From Actinobacteria bacterium HGW-Actinobacteria-4 (lineage in GTDB: Bacteria > Actinomycetota > Actinomycetes > Actinomycetales > Demequinaceae), in the NCBI GenBank assembly GCA_002841315.1, contig PHEW01000002.1, positions 178,887 through 242,886 of the forward strand: DNA of 64,000 bases. The letters are read 5' to 3'. The position numbers and the translations under genes are program-made. Positions 27,194-36,634 of the stretch are shown here, in pieces. The notes under the pieces are model-generated. The model ran no database searches, had not been told where the DNA came from, and saw only the letters and a list, made by a program, of their open reading frames with translations. Position 1 is the first letter of the stretch, and every line of letters begins with the position of its first letter.

Positions 27194-30103
27194 CTACTGG
27201 CAGGACTCGCATTGCAGCCGTTCCATGGGGTCCACGGGGCACGCGACGCCATCGATCATCTCCGTATCGCCGTCCAGCGCGTCGTACGTGTGGTCAACCA
27301 CATCGAGTACTGTCGCTCCTTCCGGTGCTGCGGCCGATGCTTCGGTGGCCTCGGGTTCCGCGGCGGGGGTTGGCAGGGACGTGGGCGGAACTGGAGGCTG
27401 CTCTTTTGGTGGCGTCGCAAATGCCTTAGTGGCAACCTCCGACATCACCGATGACGGCGCGGTCGCAACAGCTCCGAAGCCCTTCTTGGCAGGAGCCTCA
27501 ACGGCCGCAACAGGAGCCGAGGCGAGGGGGACAGAGTCTCCGTCATCGGTGACCTCGACGGCCGGAGCAACGCTCGCCGTCGCGGCACCCTTGGAAGCCC
27601 CAAATCCCTTGCGTGCGCCGAACCCAGCGCGCGACGGGCCACTGGCACCGGCGGCCGCGCCGGTACTGGCCGACTTCTGGTTGAGTTTCTCGGTCTTGTT
27701 GACGCGCACCGTTGACTGCTCGGCAGTGTGGCGGGGCTTAACGTGCAGGTAGTACGTGGTCTTGACGCCACGCTCCCACGCTGCCGAGTAGAGCGCCATC
27801 ATCTCGTCCACGTCGCGCGAAGCGAGGTAGATGTTGCGGCTGATCGCCTGGTCGATCCACTTCTGCGCACGCGCCGCGACCTCGATGAACGAGTAGGGCG
27901 ACAACTGGAAAGAGGTCTTGTACACCTCCTGAATGTGCGCGGGAACCTCGTCGATCTGGCTGAGGTCGCCTTGCACTTCGAGCAAGCGGTCGCGGACGTC
28001 TTCCCAGATACCTTCCGCCTGCAAGGCGCGAACGAGGTTGCGGTTGACCTCGAGGAACTTGCCGGAGGACGTGGCTCGGGAGAAGATCTGCGAGAACTGA
28101 GGGTCGAAGCCGGGAGTGGTGCCTGCGACGAGTCCGATCGAGGCGGTGGGCGCGACGGCCATCAGGGTGGCGTTACGGATACCGCCCTTGACCTTCTCGC
28201 GTAGGGGTTCCCAGTCCATCCGCATGGTGCGGTTGACGTCAATCTTGACGCCGCGGTCCGCCTCGGTCTCGGCGATCGTGTCGAAAGGAACCTTGCCCTG
28301 CGACCAGCCAGAGCCTTCAAAGTTGTTGTAGGACCCACGCTCACGCGCCAGATCAGCGGAGGCGTCGATCGAGTGATACGACACGAACTCCATGATCTGG
28401 TCGATGAGGTCATAGGATTCCTCGGATTCGTACGCGAGGCCCAACCGCTCGGTGACATCGGTGAAGCCCATGACCCCCAGGCCAATGGCCCGGTTTTCTT
28501 TGTTGGCGAACTCAGACTCCTTGACGGAACTGAGCGTGATGTCCACGAGATTGTCGAGTTGGCGTACCGCGAGGCGCACGGACTTCTCCATGCGGTCCCA
28601 GTCGATCTGCATGTCCTCGGTGAGGTGCTCGGCGAGGTTCACCGACGCCAGGTTGCACACCGCAATGTTCTCGCGGTCCTGTGGCAAGCAGATCTCCGTG
28701 CAGAGGTTGGACAGGTGAATGGTGCCGGTGTTCGTGTTGAGGGCACGGTTGTTGATGGTGTCTTTCCAGGTGAGCCACGGGTGCGAGGTGGTCTGCAGGA
28801 CCACAAGGATCGACTTGTACTGCTCGCGTGCGCGCATCTTCTTGAAGCTACGGATCTTTCCCTGTTGGGCCATCGCGATCAGCTCGGCGTAGCGCGCGGA
28901 GAACGCGGACCCGGTGAGTTCCACGAGGTCGGGAGCTTCAGCGGGGTCAAACAGGTACCAGTCATCATCGGCAGCGACGCGCTTCATGAACTCGTCGGAG
29001 ATCCACACCGCAGTATTGGCGGTACGCGTGCGACGGTAGGGGTCGCCTGAGTTCTGGCGCAGGTCCAGGAACTGGGCAAAGTCCATGTGCCAGTTCTCCA
29101 TGTAGAAGCACAGCGCACCAAACTTCTTGCCACCCCGGGACACGGCGCGCAGCGTCGAGTCAATGGTGTGCATGAACGGGATGGGCCCAGTCGAGGTGGT
29201 GTTGTTCGACTTGATGGGCGAGCCTTCGGAGCGCAACTTGGTGACAGACAGGCCGATGCCGCCGGTGCCCTTGGTGAGCCACATCACGTCACGCACCGAC
29301 TTGGCGATGTGCTCGATGTCGTCTTCCATCTGCATCACGAAGCAGTTGGACAGCTGCGGGTACGAGGTGCCGGCGTTGACCAGCGTGGAACCTGCGGGAA
29401 GGTAGTCGAGCTTCGAGATCTTCTCGTAGAACTGAAGAGCCATCGCGGTGGGGTCGGCCTCATTGAGCGACAAGCCCATCGACACGCGCATCCAGAAATA
29501 CTGGGGAACTTCCAGTGACTTTCCGTGGCGATCCGTGATCATGTAGCGGTTGCGCATGGTCACAGTGCCGATGTACTTCAGAAGATCATCGCGCTCGTGA
29601 TCGATCGCCGCCGCTAGCGCGTCAAGGTCGAACAGCGTCTCGAGGCGCTCGTCGAGCAGCCCCTCCTCGACTGCGTCCCGAATGTAGCCAGGGAACCGCG
29701 CCTGGTGGAGTAGCGCCAGTTCGAGGGAGGTGTCAAAGCCGCCAAGCACGCGCTTGTAAATGACCTTGCGCAGCAACCGCGCAGCAATGGTGTCGAAGTC
29801 AGGGTCCTCTTTGACGTTCTGTACCGCCACGCCGATCGCGGCTTCATCGAGCTGCTCCGTGGTGATGCCGTCGAACAGCGTAATGCCCAGCTCGGTTGCG
29901 ATCTGCGTGACCTTCGAGATCTGGTCTTCGAGGCCCTCGGCGGCGCGCTCGATCGCCTTGTTGATGCGGTCGGCGTTATAGGGCTCACGTGTCCCGTCGC
30001 GCTTGGTGACCTGGATCCCTGCGCGAGGCGGGTTGACTTCTGCTGCAGCGGCACCGACGTCGCCGTTGACGCCTGCCTGTGCTGTGTTCTCGGTGATGGT
30101 CAC
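27194..30103 (-). CDS. nrdA: Class I ribonucleotide reductase alpha subunit with ATP-cone and extended C-terminal linker (GTG start proposed)
   Basis: ATP-cone IQVTKRDGTREPYNADRINKAIERAAEGL, catalytic-domain sequence NLCTEICLPQDRENIAVCNLASVNLAEHL, C-terminal redox CESCQ; RBS aaggggag before GTG at 30103. Confidence 0.94.
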   Translation of the reverse strand: MTITENTAQAGVNGDVGAAAAEVNPPRAGIQVTKRDGTREPYNADRINKAIERAAEGLEDQISKVTQIATELGITLFDGITTEQLDEAAIGVAVQNVKEDPDFDTIAARLLRKVIYKRVLGGFDTSLELALLHQARFPGYIRDAVEEGLLDERLETLFDLDALAAAIDHERDDLLKYIGTVTMRNRYMITDRHGKSLEVPQYFWMRVSMGLSLNEADPTAMALQFYEKISKLDYLPAGSTLVNAGTSYPQLSNCFVMQMEDDIEHIAKSVRDVMWLTKGTGGIGLSVTKLRSEGSPIKSNNTTSTGPIPFMHTIDSTLRAVSRGGKKFGALCFYMENWHMDFAQFLDLRQNSGDPYRRTRTANTAVWISDEFMKRVAADDDWYLFDPAEAPDLVELTGSAFSARYAELIAMAQQGKIRSFKKMRAREQYKSILVVLQTTSHPWLTWKDTINNRALNTNTGTIHLSNLCTEICLPQDRENIAVCNLASVNLAEHLTEDMQIDWDRMEKSVRLAVRQLDNLVDITLSSVKESEFANKENRAIGLGVMGFTDVTERLGLAYESEESYDLIDQIMEFVSYHSIDASADLARERGSYNNFEGSGWSQGKVPFDTIAETEADRGVKIDVNRTMRMDWEPLREKVKGGIRNATLMAVAPTASIGLVAGTTPGFDPQFSQIFSRATSSGKFLEVNRNLVRALQAEGIWEDVRDRLLEVQGDLSQIDEVPAHIQEVYKTSFQLSPYSFIEVAARAQKWIDQAISRNIYLASRDVDEMMALYSAAWERGVKTTYYLHVKPRHTAEQSTVRVNKTEKLNQKSASTGAAAGASGPSRAGFGARKGFGASKGAATASVAPAVEVTDDGDSVPLASAPVAAVEAPAKKGFGAVATAPSSVMSEVATKAFATPPKEQPPVPPTSLPTPAAEPEATEASAAAPEGATVLDVVDHTYDALDGDTEMIDGVACPVDPMERLQCESCQ

Positions 30104-30253
30104 GAGGTCTCCCCTTGCAAGTACTGACGTTAGTGGCGCTGAGGCCATGACGGTGCTGATAATTTGGCGGCATTCGTGCCCGAGCAACGTCCTCGAGGGA
30201 CACATCGCTGGGGACGAACTGCGTCTTATGAATCTAGACCCAAACCTCCCAAA

Positions 30254-30269
30254 CCGCAACATCTAGGGG
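30254..30269. promoter_or_regulatory. NrdR box 1 (ccgCaAcATcTaGggg)
   Basis: Matches NrdR-box core C-w-A-n-A-T-n-T-w-G upstream of nrdA. Confidence 0.75.
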
Positions 30270-30285
30270 TGTGTTTCTTCACACA

Positions 30286-30301
30286 CCACTAGATGTTGTG
30301 T
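30286..30301. promoter_or_regulatory. NrdR box 2 (ccaCtAgATgTtGtgt)
   Basis: Matches acaCwAtATaTwGtgt closely; 32 bp from box 1. Confidence 0.82.
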
Positions 30302-30502
30302 CCGTGTGCATAACTTTGTGCAGAACCTGTGCACAACGCGGCGTGTCGTCCACAAAACTCTGCCAAACCTGGGGAACACTCCGCCGCCACGAAGCTTCTC
30401 CAGTGTTCTCACTGTCTCACGAGGGTCTGACAATGCGGCCGATGCTGTCGCAAGAAGGCCCGCGGTACGGGCTTAGGCGGGGGTGACGGAGGCGTCGGCC
30501 GC

Positions 30503-31138
30503 CTAGACGACCCCGTAGAGCCGGTCGCCCGCGTCGCCAAGTCCGGGCACAATGAAGCCCACGTCGTTGAGATTCTCGTCCACCTTCGCCACCACAACGG
30601 AGACATCGGCCCGTTCACCCACGGCAGCTGACACCCGCTCAATACCTTCCGGGGCCGCAAGTAGGCACACACACGTGACATCGGTTGCTCCGCGCGTCAG
30701 CACGTACTCAATCGCGGCAATGAGCGATCCACCGGTCGCGAGCATCGGGTCCAGGATGAACACCTGGCGTCCGGTGAGGTCGTCGGGCAGTCGATTCGCA
30801 TACGTGATCGCCTCGAGCGTCTCCTCATCGCGCCGCAGCCCCAGGAATCCCACTTCCGCACTCGGCAGCAGCCGCGTCATGCCGTCGAGCATTCCGAGTC
30901 CGGCGCGCAGGATCGGCACAATAATGGGCGCCGGCGAGGCGATGTGCGTGCCCATGGTCTTCTGCAGCGGCGTCTCGACCTCGCGCTGCTCCACACGAAC
31001 GTGCCGCGTTGCCTCGTAGGCCAGCAGAGTCACGAGCTCATCGACCAGCAAGCGGAACGTTGGGGAAGGCGTGTTCTTGTCCCGCAACACAGTGACCTTG
31101 TGGGCAATCAGCGGGTGATCCGCAACGTGGAGGCGCAT
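30503..31138 (-). CDS. upp: Uracil phosphoribosyltransferase
   Basis: [49 protein letters not shown] motif [14 protein letters not shown]. Confidence 0.95.
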   Translation of the reverse strand: MRLHVADHPLIAHKVTVLRDKNTPSPTFRLLVDELVTLLAYEATRHVRVEQREVETPLQKTMGTHIASPAPIIVPILRAGLGMLDGMTRLLPSAEVGFLGLRRDEETLEAITYANRLPDDLTGRQVFILDPMLATGGSLIAAIEYVLTRGATDVTCVCLLAAPEGIERVSAAVGERADVSVVVAKVDENLNDVGFIVPGLGDAGDRLYGVV

Positions 31139-31190
31139 AGGACCACCGTAGTACCTCCGCGCGCTCGAGCGACAGGTCTACCCTGGTCAC

Positions 31191-31646
31191 ATGAGCGCCC
31201 CTTTCGCCGATGCCATGGTTGAGGCTCTCTCTGAGGCGCGCCTCGCGCTCGCAGCGGGTGACGTGCCCGTGGGGGCAGTGGTGATCGACGCCCAGGGTGC
31301 CATTATTGGCCGGGGCCACAACCAGCGGGAAGCAACCCACGATCCCACCGCCCATGCCGAGGTGCTCGCCCTACGCGAGGCAGCATCGGCCGCACACACG
31401 TGGCGTCTCGACGGGTGCACCCTAGTGGTGACCCTTGAGCCCTGTGTGATGTGCGCGGGCGCTCTGCTCGCGGCGCGCATTCCGCGGCTCGTGATCGGTG
31501 CCTGGGATCCCAAGGCCGGAGCGACAGGTAGCCAATGGGATGTGGTGAGGGATGCGCGCATTGGCGCCAAGGTGGAAGTCATTGCTGGCGTAGGCGAAGC
31601 AGAGTCGGCGGCGATGCTGACGGAGTTCTTCGCTGCGAAGCGCTAG
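31191..31646 (+). CDS. tadA: tRNA-specific adenosine-34 deaminase / nucleoside deaminase
   Basis: HAEVLALREA and PCVMCAGAL zinc deaminase motifs. Confidence 0.9.
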   Translation: MSAPFADAMVEALSEARLALAAGDVPVGAVVIDAQGAIIGRGHNQREATHDPTAHAEVLALREAASAAHTWRLDGCTLVVTLEPCVMCAGALLAARIPRLVIGAWDPKAGATGSQWDVVRDARIGAKVEVIAGVGEAESAAMLTEFFAAKR

Positions 31647-31726
31647 AACGATACAGCCAGGTACATATCCTCCCCTGCCTGGGCGTCCTGGCTCCTGGTG
31701 TGGATGGTGACGCTTCGAGAATCCCG

Positions 31727-32551
31727 CTACTTCACTGCACCCAACGTCAGGCCATTGCGCAATAGGCGGTAGGAAGCGATGTAAAGGATGAACACCGGGA
31801 TAACCGCGATCACGCCGAACGCCATCATGCCTGGCCAGTTGATTCCGTAGAGGCCCGACTGTTGCGCGATCAACGCGCTCATGGGGTAGTTGCGCGGGCT
31901 CAACATGAAGGTGACGCCATAGAGGAACTCACCCCACGAAACCAACAGAATCACTGACGTCACGACCAACACGCCGTTGCGCGCCAACGGGAGCGCGACG
32001 GCGAAGAACGCCCGCAGTGTCCGGGCCCCATCGAGGAGGGAAGCCTCTTCGATCGAGATGGGAATCCGCGCGAAGAAGGGTCTCATCAGCAGGATTGCCC
32101 AGGGCAGGAACAAGGTGGAGTCAGCCAAGATCAGGCCCACGTTCGTGTCGAGCAGTCTGGTCGAGTTGAGGAGCCAATACAACGGGATGAGGCTCGCTGT
32201 CTGAGGGATCATCTGCAGGAGCACAAGCACCGCGAGCCCTCCGACAACCAAGCGGGTCTTTGCCCGAGCAAGAGCGTACGCGGCGGGCACCGCGCAGAAC
32301 AGGACCAGCGAGGTGGTGCCAACGGCGATGATCGCGGATTGCCTCATGGAGCTTGCGAGCGCAGGGTCCGCCAGGGCCGTGGAGTACGCCTCAAGAGTCG
32401 GTGTGAAGAACACGGTGGCCTGCGAGGTGAAGATGTCACGCGAACTCTTAAGTGAGGTCAGCACTATCCACAGCAGCGGCACTCCGTACAGCGCGTAGAG
32501 CACCACTCGAATGGCAAAGGCGACAGGTTCACGACGTTTGCGCGGATACAT
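31727..32551 (-). CDS. CUT1 carbohydrate ABC transporter permease
   Basis: EAA-type loop EEASLLDGARTLRAFFAVALPLARNG; six-TM pattern. Confidence 0.88.
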   Translation of the reverse strand: MYPRKRREPVAFAIRVVLYALYGVPLLWIVLTSLKSSRDIFTSQATVFFTPTLEAYSTALADPALASSMRQSAIIAVGTTSLVLFCAVPAAYALARAKTRLVVGGLAVLVLLQMIPQTASLIPLYWLLNSTRLLDTNVGLILADSTLFLPWAILLMRPFFARIPISIEEASLLDGARTLRAFFAVALPLARNGVLVVTSVILLVSWGEFLYGVTFMLSPRNYPMSALIAQQSGLYGINWPGMMAFGVIAVIPVFILYIASYRLLRNGLTLGAVK

Positions 32552-32554
32552 GGC

Positions 32555-33568
32555 CTAGTCCTCCGGTTCCCCGCGACGCAGGTCGCGCACATACACATAA
32601 GCGAAGATCACGACGATGAGAAGCGCGAGGATGGCGGTTGCGGCGCCGCCAGCAATGTCTCGGTTCACGAGGGCTTCGACGTACGCGAAGTAGGGAAGGG
32701 TGGTGGATGCGGTCCCGGGGCCACCAGCCGTCATGATGTAGATGTAGTCGAAGCTGCGGAACGCGTACACGACCGTGAGCACGGTCAGCACCATCGTGGA
32801 CGGCCTGACGCTCGCGATGAACACGTAGCGGATGCGCTGCCACGCCCCCGCCCCGTCCATCTCAGCCGCCTCGATGAGGTTGGGATCGATGCCCAAGATC
32901 GCGGCGCGGAAGATCAACGCGTTGAAGGGGATCACCGCCCATGCGTTGACGAGCGCTACTGACCACAAGGCAAGGTCCTTGTCGAACAGAAACCCCACCC
33001 GTTCGGAGAACCCGATGTTCAGCAGGATGGTGTTGACGAGGCCGTCTCCGCTCAGCAAGAACTTCCAGATCGACGCGACCACGACGGGAGGCATGGCCCA
33101 GAGGAAGACCATCAGGCCCAGCAGGAACGATGCGCCACGCTTCTGTGGCGATACCGCCACTGCCGCCGCGAAGCCGCCCACCAGTCCCAGCGCGGTCACC
33201 ACGACCACAAAGGCCAAGGTATTGCCGAGGATCTTCCAGAAGTCAGGATGCGCAAACAACTCTTGGTACTTCCGCAGGCCCACGAAGTCCCAATCGTGCG
33301 TCAGCGTTGCGAGCGTGACATCGTGCAGGCTCATGTTCGCAAGCTGGATGATCGGGAAGATAGACAACGCAAGAATGAGCGCTGCGGCCGGAATCACCAG
33401 CGCTAGCCGACGGTCGCCGCGATAGGTGTACTGCGGTTGGCGGCGGCGAAGGGGTCGGCTCGCCCCCAACAGACTTTCGCCTGTCAGGGGCGAGCCAACG
33501 GGGTGCGCCTGGCCCCGCGCTCCCAAGGAGGGTGGAGCGTGCTTCTCACGGCTGGGGCCAGACACCAT
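32555..33568 (-). CDS. CUT1 carbohydrate ABC transporter permease
   Basis: EAAEMDGAGAWQRIRYVFIASVRPS EAA loop; TM helices. Confidence 0.88.
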   Translation of the reverse strand: MVSGPSREKHAPPSLGARGQAHPVGSPLTGESLLGASRPLRRRQPQYTYRGDRRLALVIPAAALILALSIFPIIQLANMSLHDVTLATLTHDWDFVGLRKYQELFAHPDFWKILGNTLAFVVVVTALGLVGGFAAAVAVSPQKRGASFLLGLMVFLWAMPPVVVASIWKFLLSGDGLVNTILLNIGFSERVGFLFDKDLALWSVALVNAWAVIPFNALIFRAAILGIDPNLIEAAEMDGAGAWQRIRYVFIASVRPSTMVLTVLTVVYAFRSFDYIYIMTAGGPGTASTTLPYFAYVEALVNRDIAGGAATAILALLIVVIFAYVYVRDLRRGEPED

Positions 33569-33575
33569 TGCCTCC

Positions 33576-34850
33576 CTAGTCCTCGAGCAAGGGCAGCAAC
33601 TGGGCGATCAGATCCGCCGCAAGCCCACGGGGATCGCCGTCTCGGGCAATCGCGCGGCTCCAGTAGTTGCCCACCAGGTTCTCGACTTCATTGACGCTCG
33701 CCGATGGCACTTCAGGGCTAGGCGATGGCCGTCCCTGCTGCTGCACGATGGCGACAAAGCCGCTCAGGATGGGGTTGTCGCCAATCAGCGGCGAGGCTGC
33801 GGCATCCCCGCGAGCAGGGATCGTGCCGAAGTTCTCGAGCAACAGCAACTGTCCCTCGGCCGAGAAGAACGTCATCTCGACAAACTCCCGTGCAAGGTCG
33901 GGGTGCTCGGAGAAGGCTCCGATGTTCTGCAACTCGCCACCCAACAACACGCCACCGTTGGCGCTCAACGGCAAGGGTGCGACCGAGTTAGCGAACTCGA
34001 CTTCACTCGCTGCACCCACCTGCCAGTTGCCGTTTACAGAGAACGGCGCCGACCCCGCCAGAAAGTGCTGGAAGGACGTGTGCTGGTCCCATGTGCTGGC
34101 TTCTGCCGACAGGTAGCCCTTCGCGACCCAGTCCTGCAGCATCGTGAAGGTATCCTCCATCGCCGTAGCCTGGGGGTCGCCATAACTGAACCCGTGCGAC
34201 GTGAACCATGGGAAGCCCTGCCACTGGCTCTCCACGCCGGGTACGCCAGTCAAGGTGATGCCGTTGATTCCTTCCGCGACGGCCCTATCCATCACGGCCT
34301 CAAGTTCGGGGATCGTGGTGGGAAGGTCGACGCCCCAGTCACTGAGCATGTCTTCGTTGTACCAGAGCCCAATCAGGTTGACGTAGGCGGCCACGGCGTA
34401 GATGTCACCGTCGATCCGGTGGATGACACCGTCAGAGAACTGGTCTTGGTCGGCGTAGCCGGACCACCAGTCGTCCATCGGAAGGATGGCTCCTGACGAC
34501 GCCATGTCGTAGAGACCCGATGCTCCGAAGAGCAGCACGTCAGGTCCAGTGCCCGCGCTTGCGGCGGTGACGACGCGAGTGGTGAGTTGCTCGACCGGAA
34601 TGAAGACGAACTCGAGCTCCACATTCGGATGACGATCGGTAAACGGAGCCGCGAGGTCATCAAGAACTGCTTGGCCGTCGGCGCTGTAGTAGTGCCAAAC
34701 GGTCAACGTGACGGGCTCGTCGTTGCCCGGTGGTGGGCTTGCGGTGACGTCGGTGTCGCCGCCAGCGCACGCGCCGAGCGCAAGGGAAGCGACTGCTCCC
34801 CATGCGGCAAGGCCCGCGAGCCGGCCGCGGCGATTGGGTGTGGATTCCAT
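33576..34850 (-). CDS. Carbohydrate ABC transporter extracellular solute-binding protein
   Basis: Lipobox LALGAC; VTLTVWHYYSADGQAVLDDLAAPFTDRHPNVELEFVFIPVEQL. Confidence 0.9.
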   Translation of the reverse strand: MESTPNRRGRLAGLAAWGAVASLALGACAGGDTDVTASPPPGNDEPVTLTVWHYYSADGQAVLDDLAAPFTDRHPNVELEFVFIPVEQLTTRVVTAASAGTGPDVLLFGASGLYDMASSGAILPMDDWWSGYADQDQFSDGVIHRIDGDIYAVAAYVNLIGLWYNEDMLSDWGVDLPTTIPELEAVMDRAVAEGINGITLTGVPGVESQWQGFPWFTSHGFSYGDPQATAMEDTFTMLQDWVAKGYLSAEASTWDQHTSFQHFLAGSAPFSVNGNWQVGAASEVEFANSVAPLPLSANGGVLLGGELQNIGAFSEHPDLAREFVEMTFFSAEGQLLLLENFGTIPARGDAAASPLIGDNPILSGFVAIVQQQGRPSPSPEVPSASVNEVENLVGNYWSRAIARDGDPRGLAADLIAQLLPLLED

Positions 34851-34925
34851 GGGACTTCTGCCTCTCTCAAACTAGGTAGATCGTGGTGGAGCGATCACGA
34901 TCGTCCGTAGTCCTGTCCATCTGGT

Positions 34926-34937
34926 TTCATCGATGAA
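34926..34937. promoter_or_regulatory. Putative LacI-type operator TTCATCGATGAA
   Basis: Perfect 12-bp palindrome in the divergent SBP/GH51 intergenic region. Confidence 0.6.
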
Positions 34938-35068
34938 CTATCGGGCAACCTTGACCGTGTCCGCCATTCTGCCCAGGCGGAGGAGGCTTGTCAAGCATGA
35001 ATTCGGAACTTTCTCCGTAGTCGGTGGGGTTGACACCACACACAACCGACACGTAGCGTCACGTTTAT

Positions 35069-35080
35069 TTCCACGATGAA
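35069..35080. promoter_or_regulatory. Putative second operator copy TTCCACGATGAA
   Basis: 10/12 match to TTCATCGATGAA, just upstream of the GH51 gene. Confidence 0.5.
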
Positions 35081-35107
35081 CCAATATGCGAAGAGAGCGG
35101 AGCCGCA

Positions 35108-36625
35108 GTGAACCACATCGTTACCTCGACGGAAGCGTCGAGCGATTCGCGCCCGACCACAACTGACATCCGGGTTGGAGCGGTGGTTGGAACCGCAGAC
35201 CCAAGGCTCTTTGGAAGCTTTGTGGAACACCTTGGGCGCGGCGTCTACGGCGGTATCTACGAGCCCGGCCATCCCAGTGCGACGAGCGCCGGCTTTCGTG
35301 GCGACGTCTTGGATCTCGTCAAGGAACTCGGGGTCACCGTGGTGCGTTACCCCGGCGGCAACTTTGTGTCCGGCTATGACTGGCGAGACGGAGTTGGGCC
35401 ACGCGCTGATCGCCCACGGAGGCTTGATCTCGCCTGGCGATCGATTGAGTCCAACGCCTTCGGAACCGACGAGTTCATCGAGTGGTGCCGTGCTGCGGAC
35501 ATTGAGCCGATGCTCGCAGTCAACATGGGGCTCGGAGACATTCGCTCCGTGCTGCATCTGCTCGAGTACTGCAACTACGAGTCAGGTACCACCTTGTCCG
35601 ACGCACGCGCACGCAACGGTTCCGTTGCGCCGCACCAAGTACAGCTCTGGTGTCTCGGCAACGAAATCGACGGACCCTGGCAGTTGGGCCATCGAACGGC
35701 AGAGGAGTACGCGCGCGACGCCAACACTGCCGCCACTGCGATGCGACTCCTCGATCCCGACGTCGAGCTAGTCGCCGTGGGTAGTTCACACGCGGAGATG
35801 GCAACGCTCGGCGAGTGGGAGGCCACCGTAGTGAGGGCTACCGCAAACCAGATCGACCACATCTCCTGCCACATCTACTTCTTCGACGAAGGAGACCTGA
35901 CCGCGTATCTACGGTCCAAGGAGAAGCTCGACGGGTTCCTCGACACGATCGCTGCCGCGATACGCCACGCCCAGAACATCTCGCCTAGTTCACGCACTGT
36001 CAAGATCAGTCTGGACGAGTGGAACGTCTGGAACTACCGCGACTATGACCCAACGAGAGCCGCGTCGGGATTTGTCGAAGCGCCACGGCTACTCGAACAG
36101 GACTACACGGCAGTCGACGCGATCGTAGTGGGATCTCTGCTACAAAGCATCCTCGCCCACGCCGACGTCGTCTCCATTGCGGCACTGGCACAACTGGTCA
36201 ATGCGATCGGTGCGATCCGTACCGAGCCGGGCGGCCCGGCATGGCGTCAATCCATCTTTCATCCGTTTGCCCTCGCCGCGCAGAGTGCCGGGCACACAGT
36301 TCATCACGCCGAAGTCAGCGGTGCCGACGACGCTGTGATCGCCACGATCACGCGCAACCCGCTCGGAACAGTCGCACGCGTGTACCTCACGCACCGAGGC
36401 GTAGACGTCGCGAGAACCGTGACGCTCGACCTCAGTGCGCTGGGAGGCACGGTTATCACCTCCGCACAGGTGATTCATCACCCGAACCCGCGAGCAGTGA
36501 ACAGCGCCGAACGGCCCATGGAAGTTGCTCCCAAAGTCATCCCTGTGGCGACCGCTGACGGGAAGTTCACGGTGGTACTGCCGCCGATGTCGTGGACTGC
36601 TCTGAGCTTCGAGCTCACAAGATAG
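35108..36625 (+). CDS. GH51 alpha-L-arabinofuranosidase
   Basis: DPRLFGSFVEHLGRGVYGGIYEPGHPSA; acid/base LGNEIDGPWQ and nucleophile LDEWNVW motifs. Confidence 0.94.
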   Translation: MNHIVTSTEASSDSRPTTTDIRVGAVVGTADPRLFGSFVEHLGRGVYGGIYEPGHPSATSAGFRGDVLDLVKELGVTVVRYPGGNFVSGYDWRDGVGPRADRPRRLDLAWRSIESNAFGTDEFIEWCRAADIEPMLAVNMGLGDIRSVLHLLEYCNYESGTTLSDARARNGSVAPHQVQLWCLGNEIDGPWQLGHRTAEEYARDANTAATAMRLLDPDVELVAVGSSHAEMATLGEWEATVVRATANQIDHISCHIYFFDEGDLTAYLRSKEKLDGFLDTIAAAIRHAQNISPSSRTVKISLDEWNVWNYRDYDPTRAASGFVEAPRLLEQDYTAVDAIVVGSLLQSILAHADVVSIAALAQLVNAIGAIRTEPGGPAWRQSIFHPFALAAQSAGHTVHHAEVSGADDAVIATITRNPLGTVARVYLTHRGVDVARTVTLDLSALGGTVITSAQVIHHPNPRAVNSAERPMEVAPKVIPVATADGKFTVVLPPMSWTALSFELTR

Positions 36626-36634
36626 GATGCTCGC

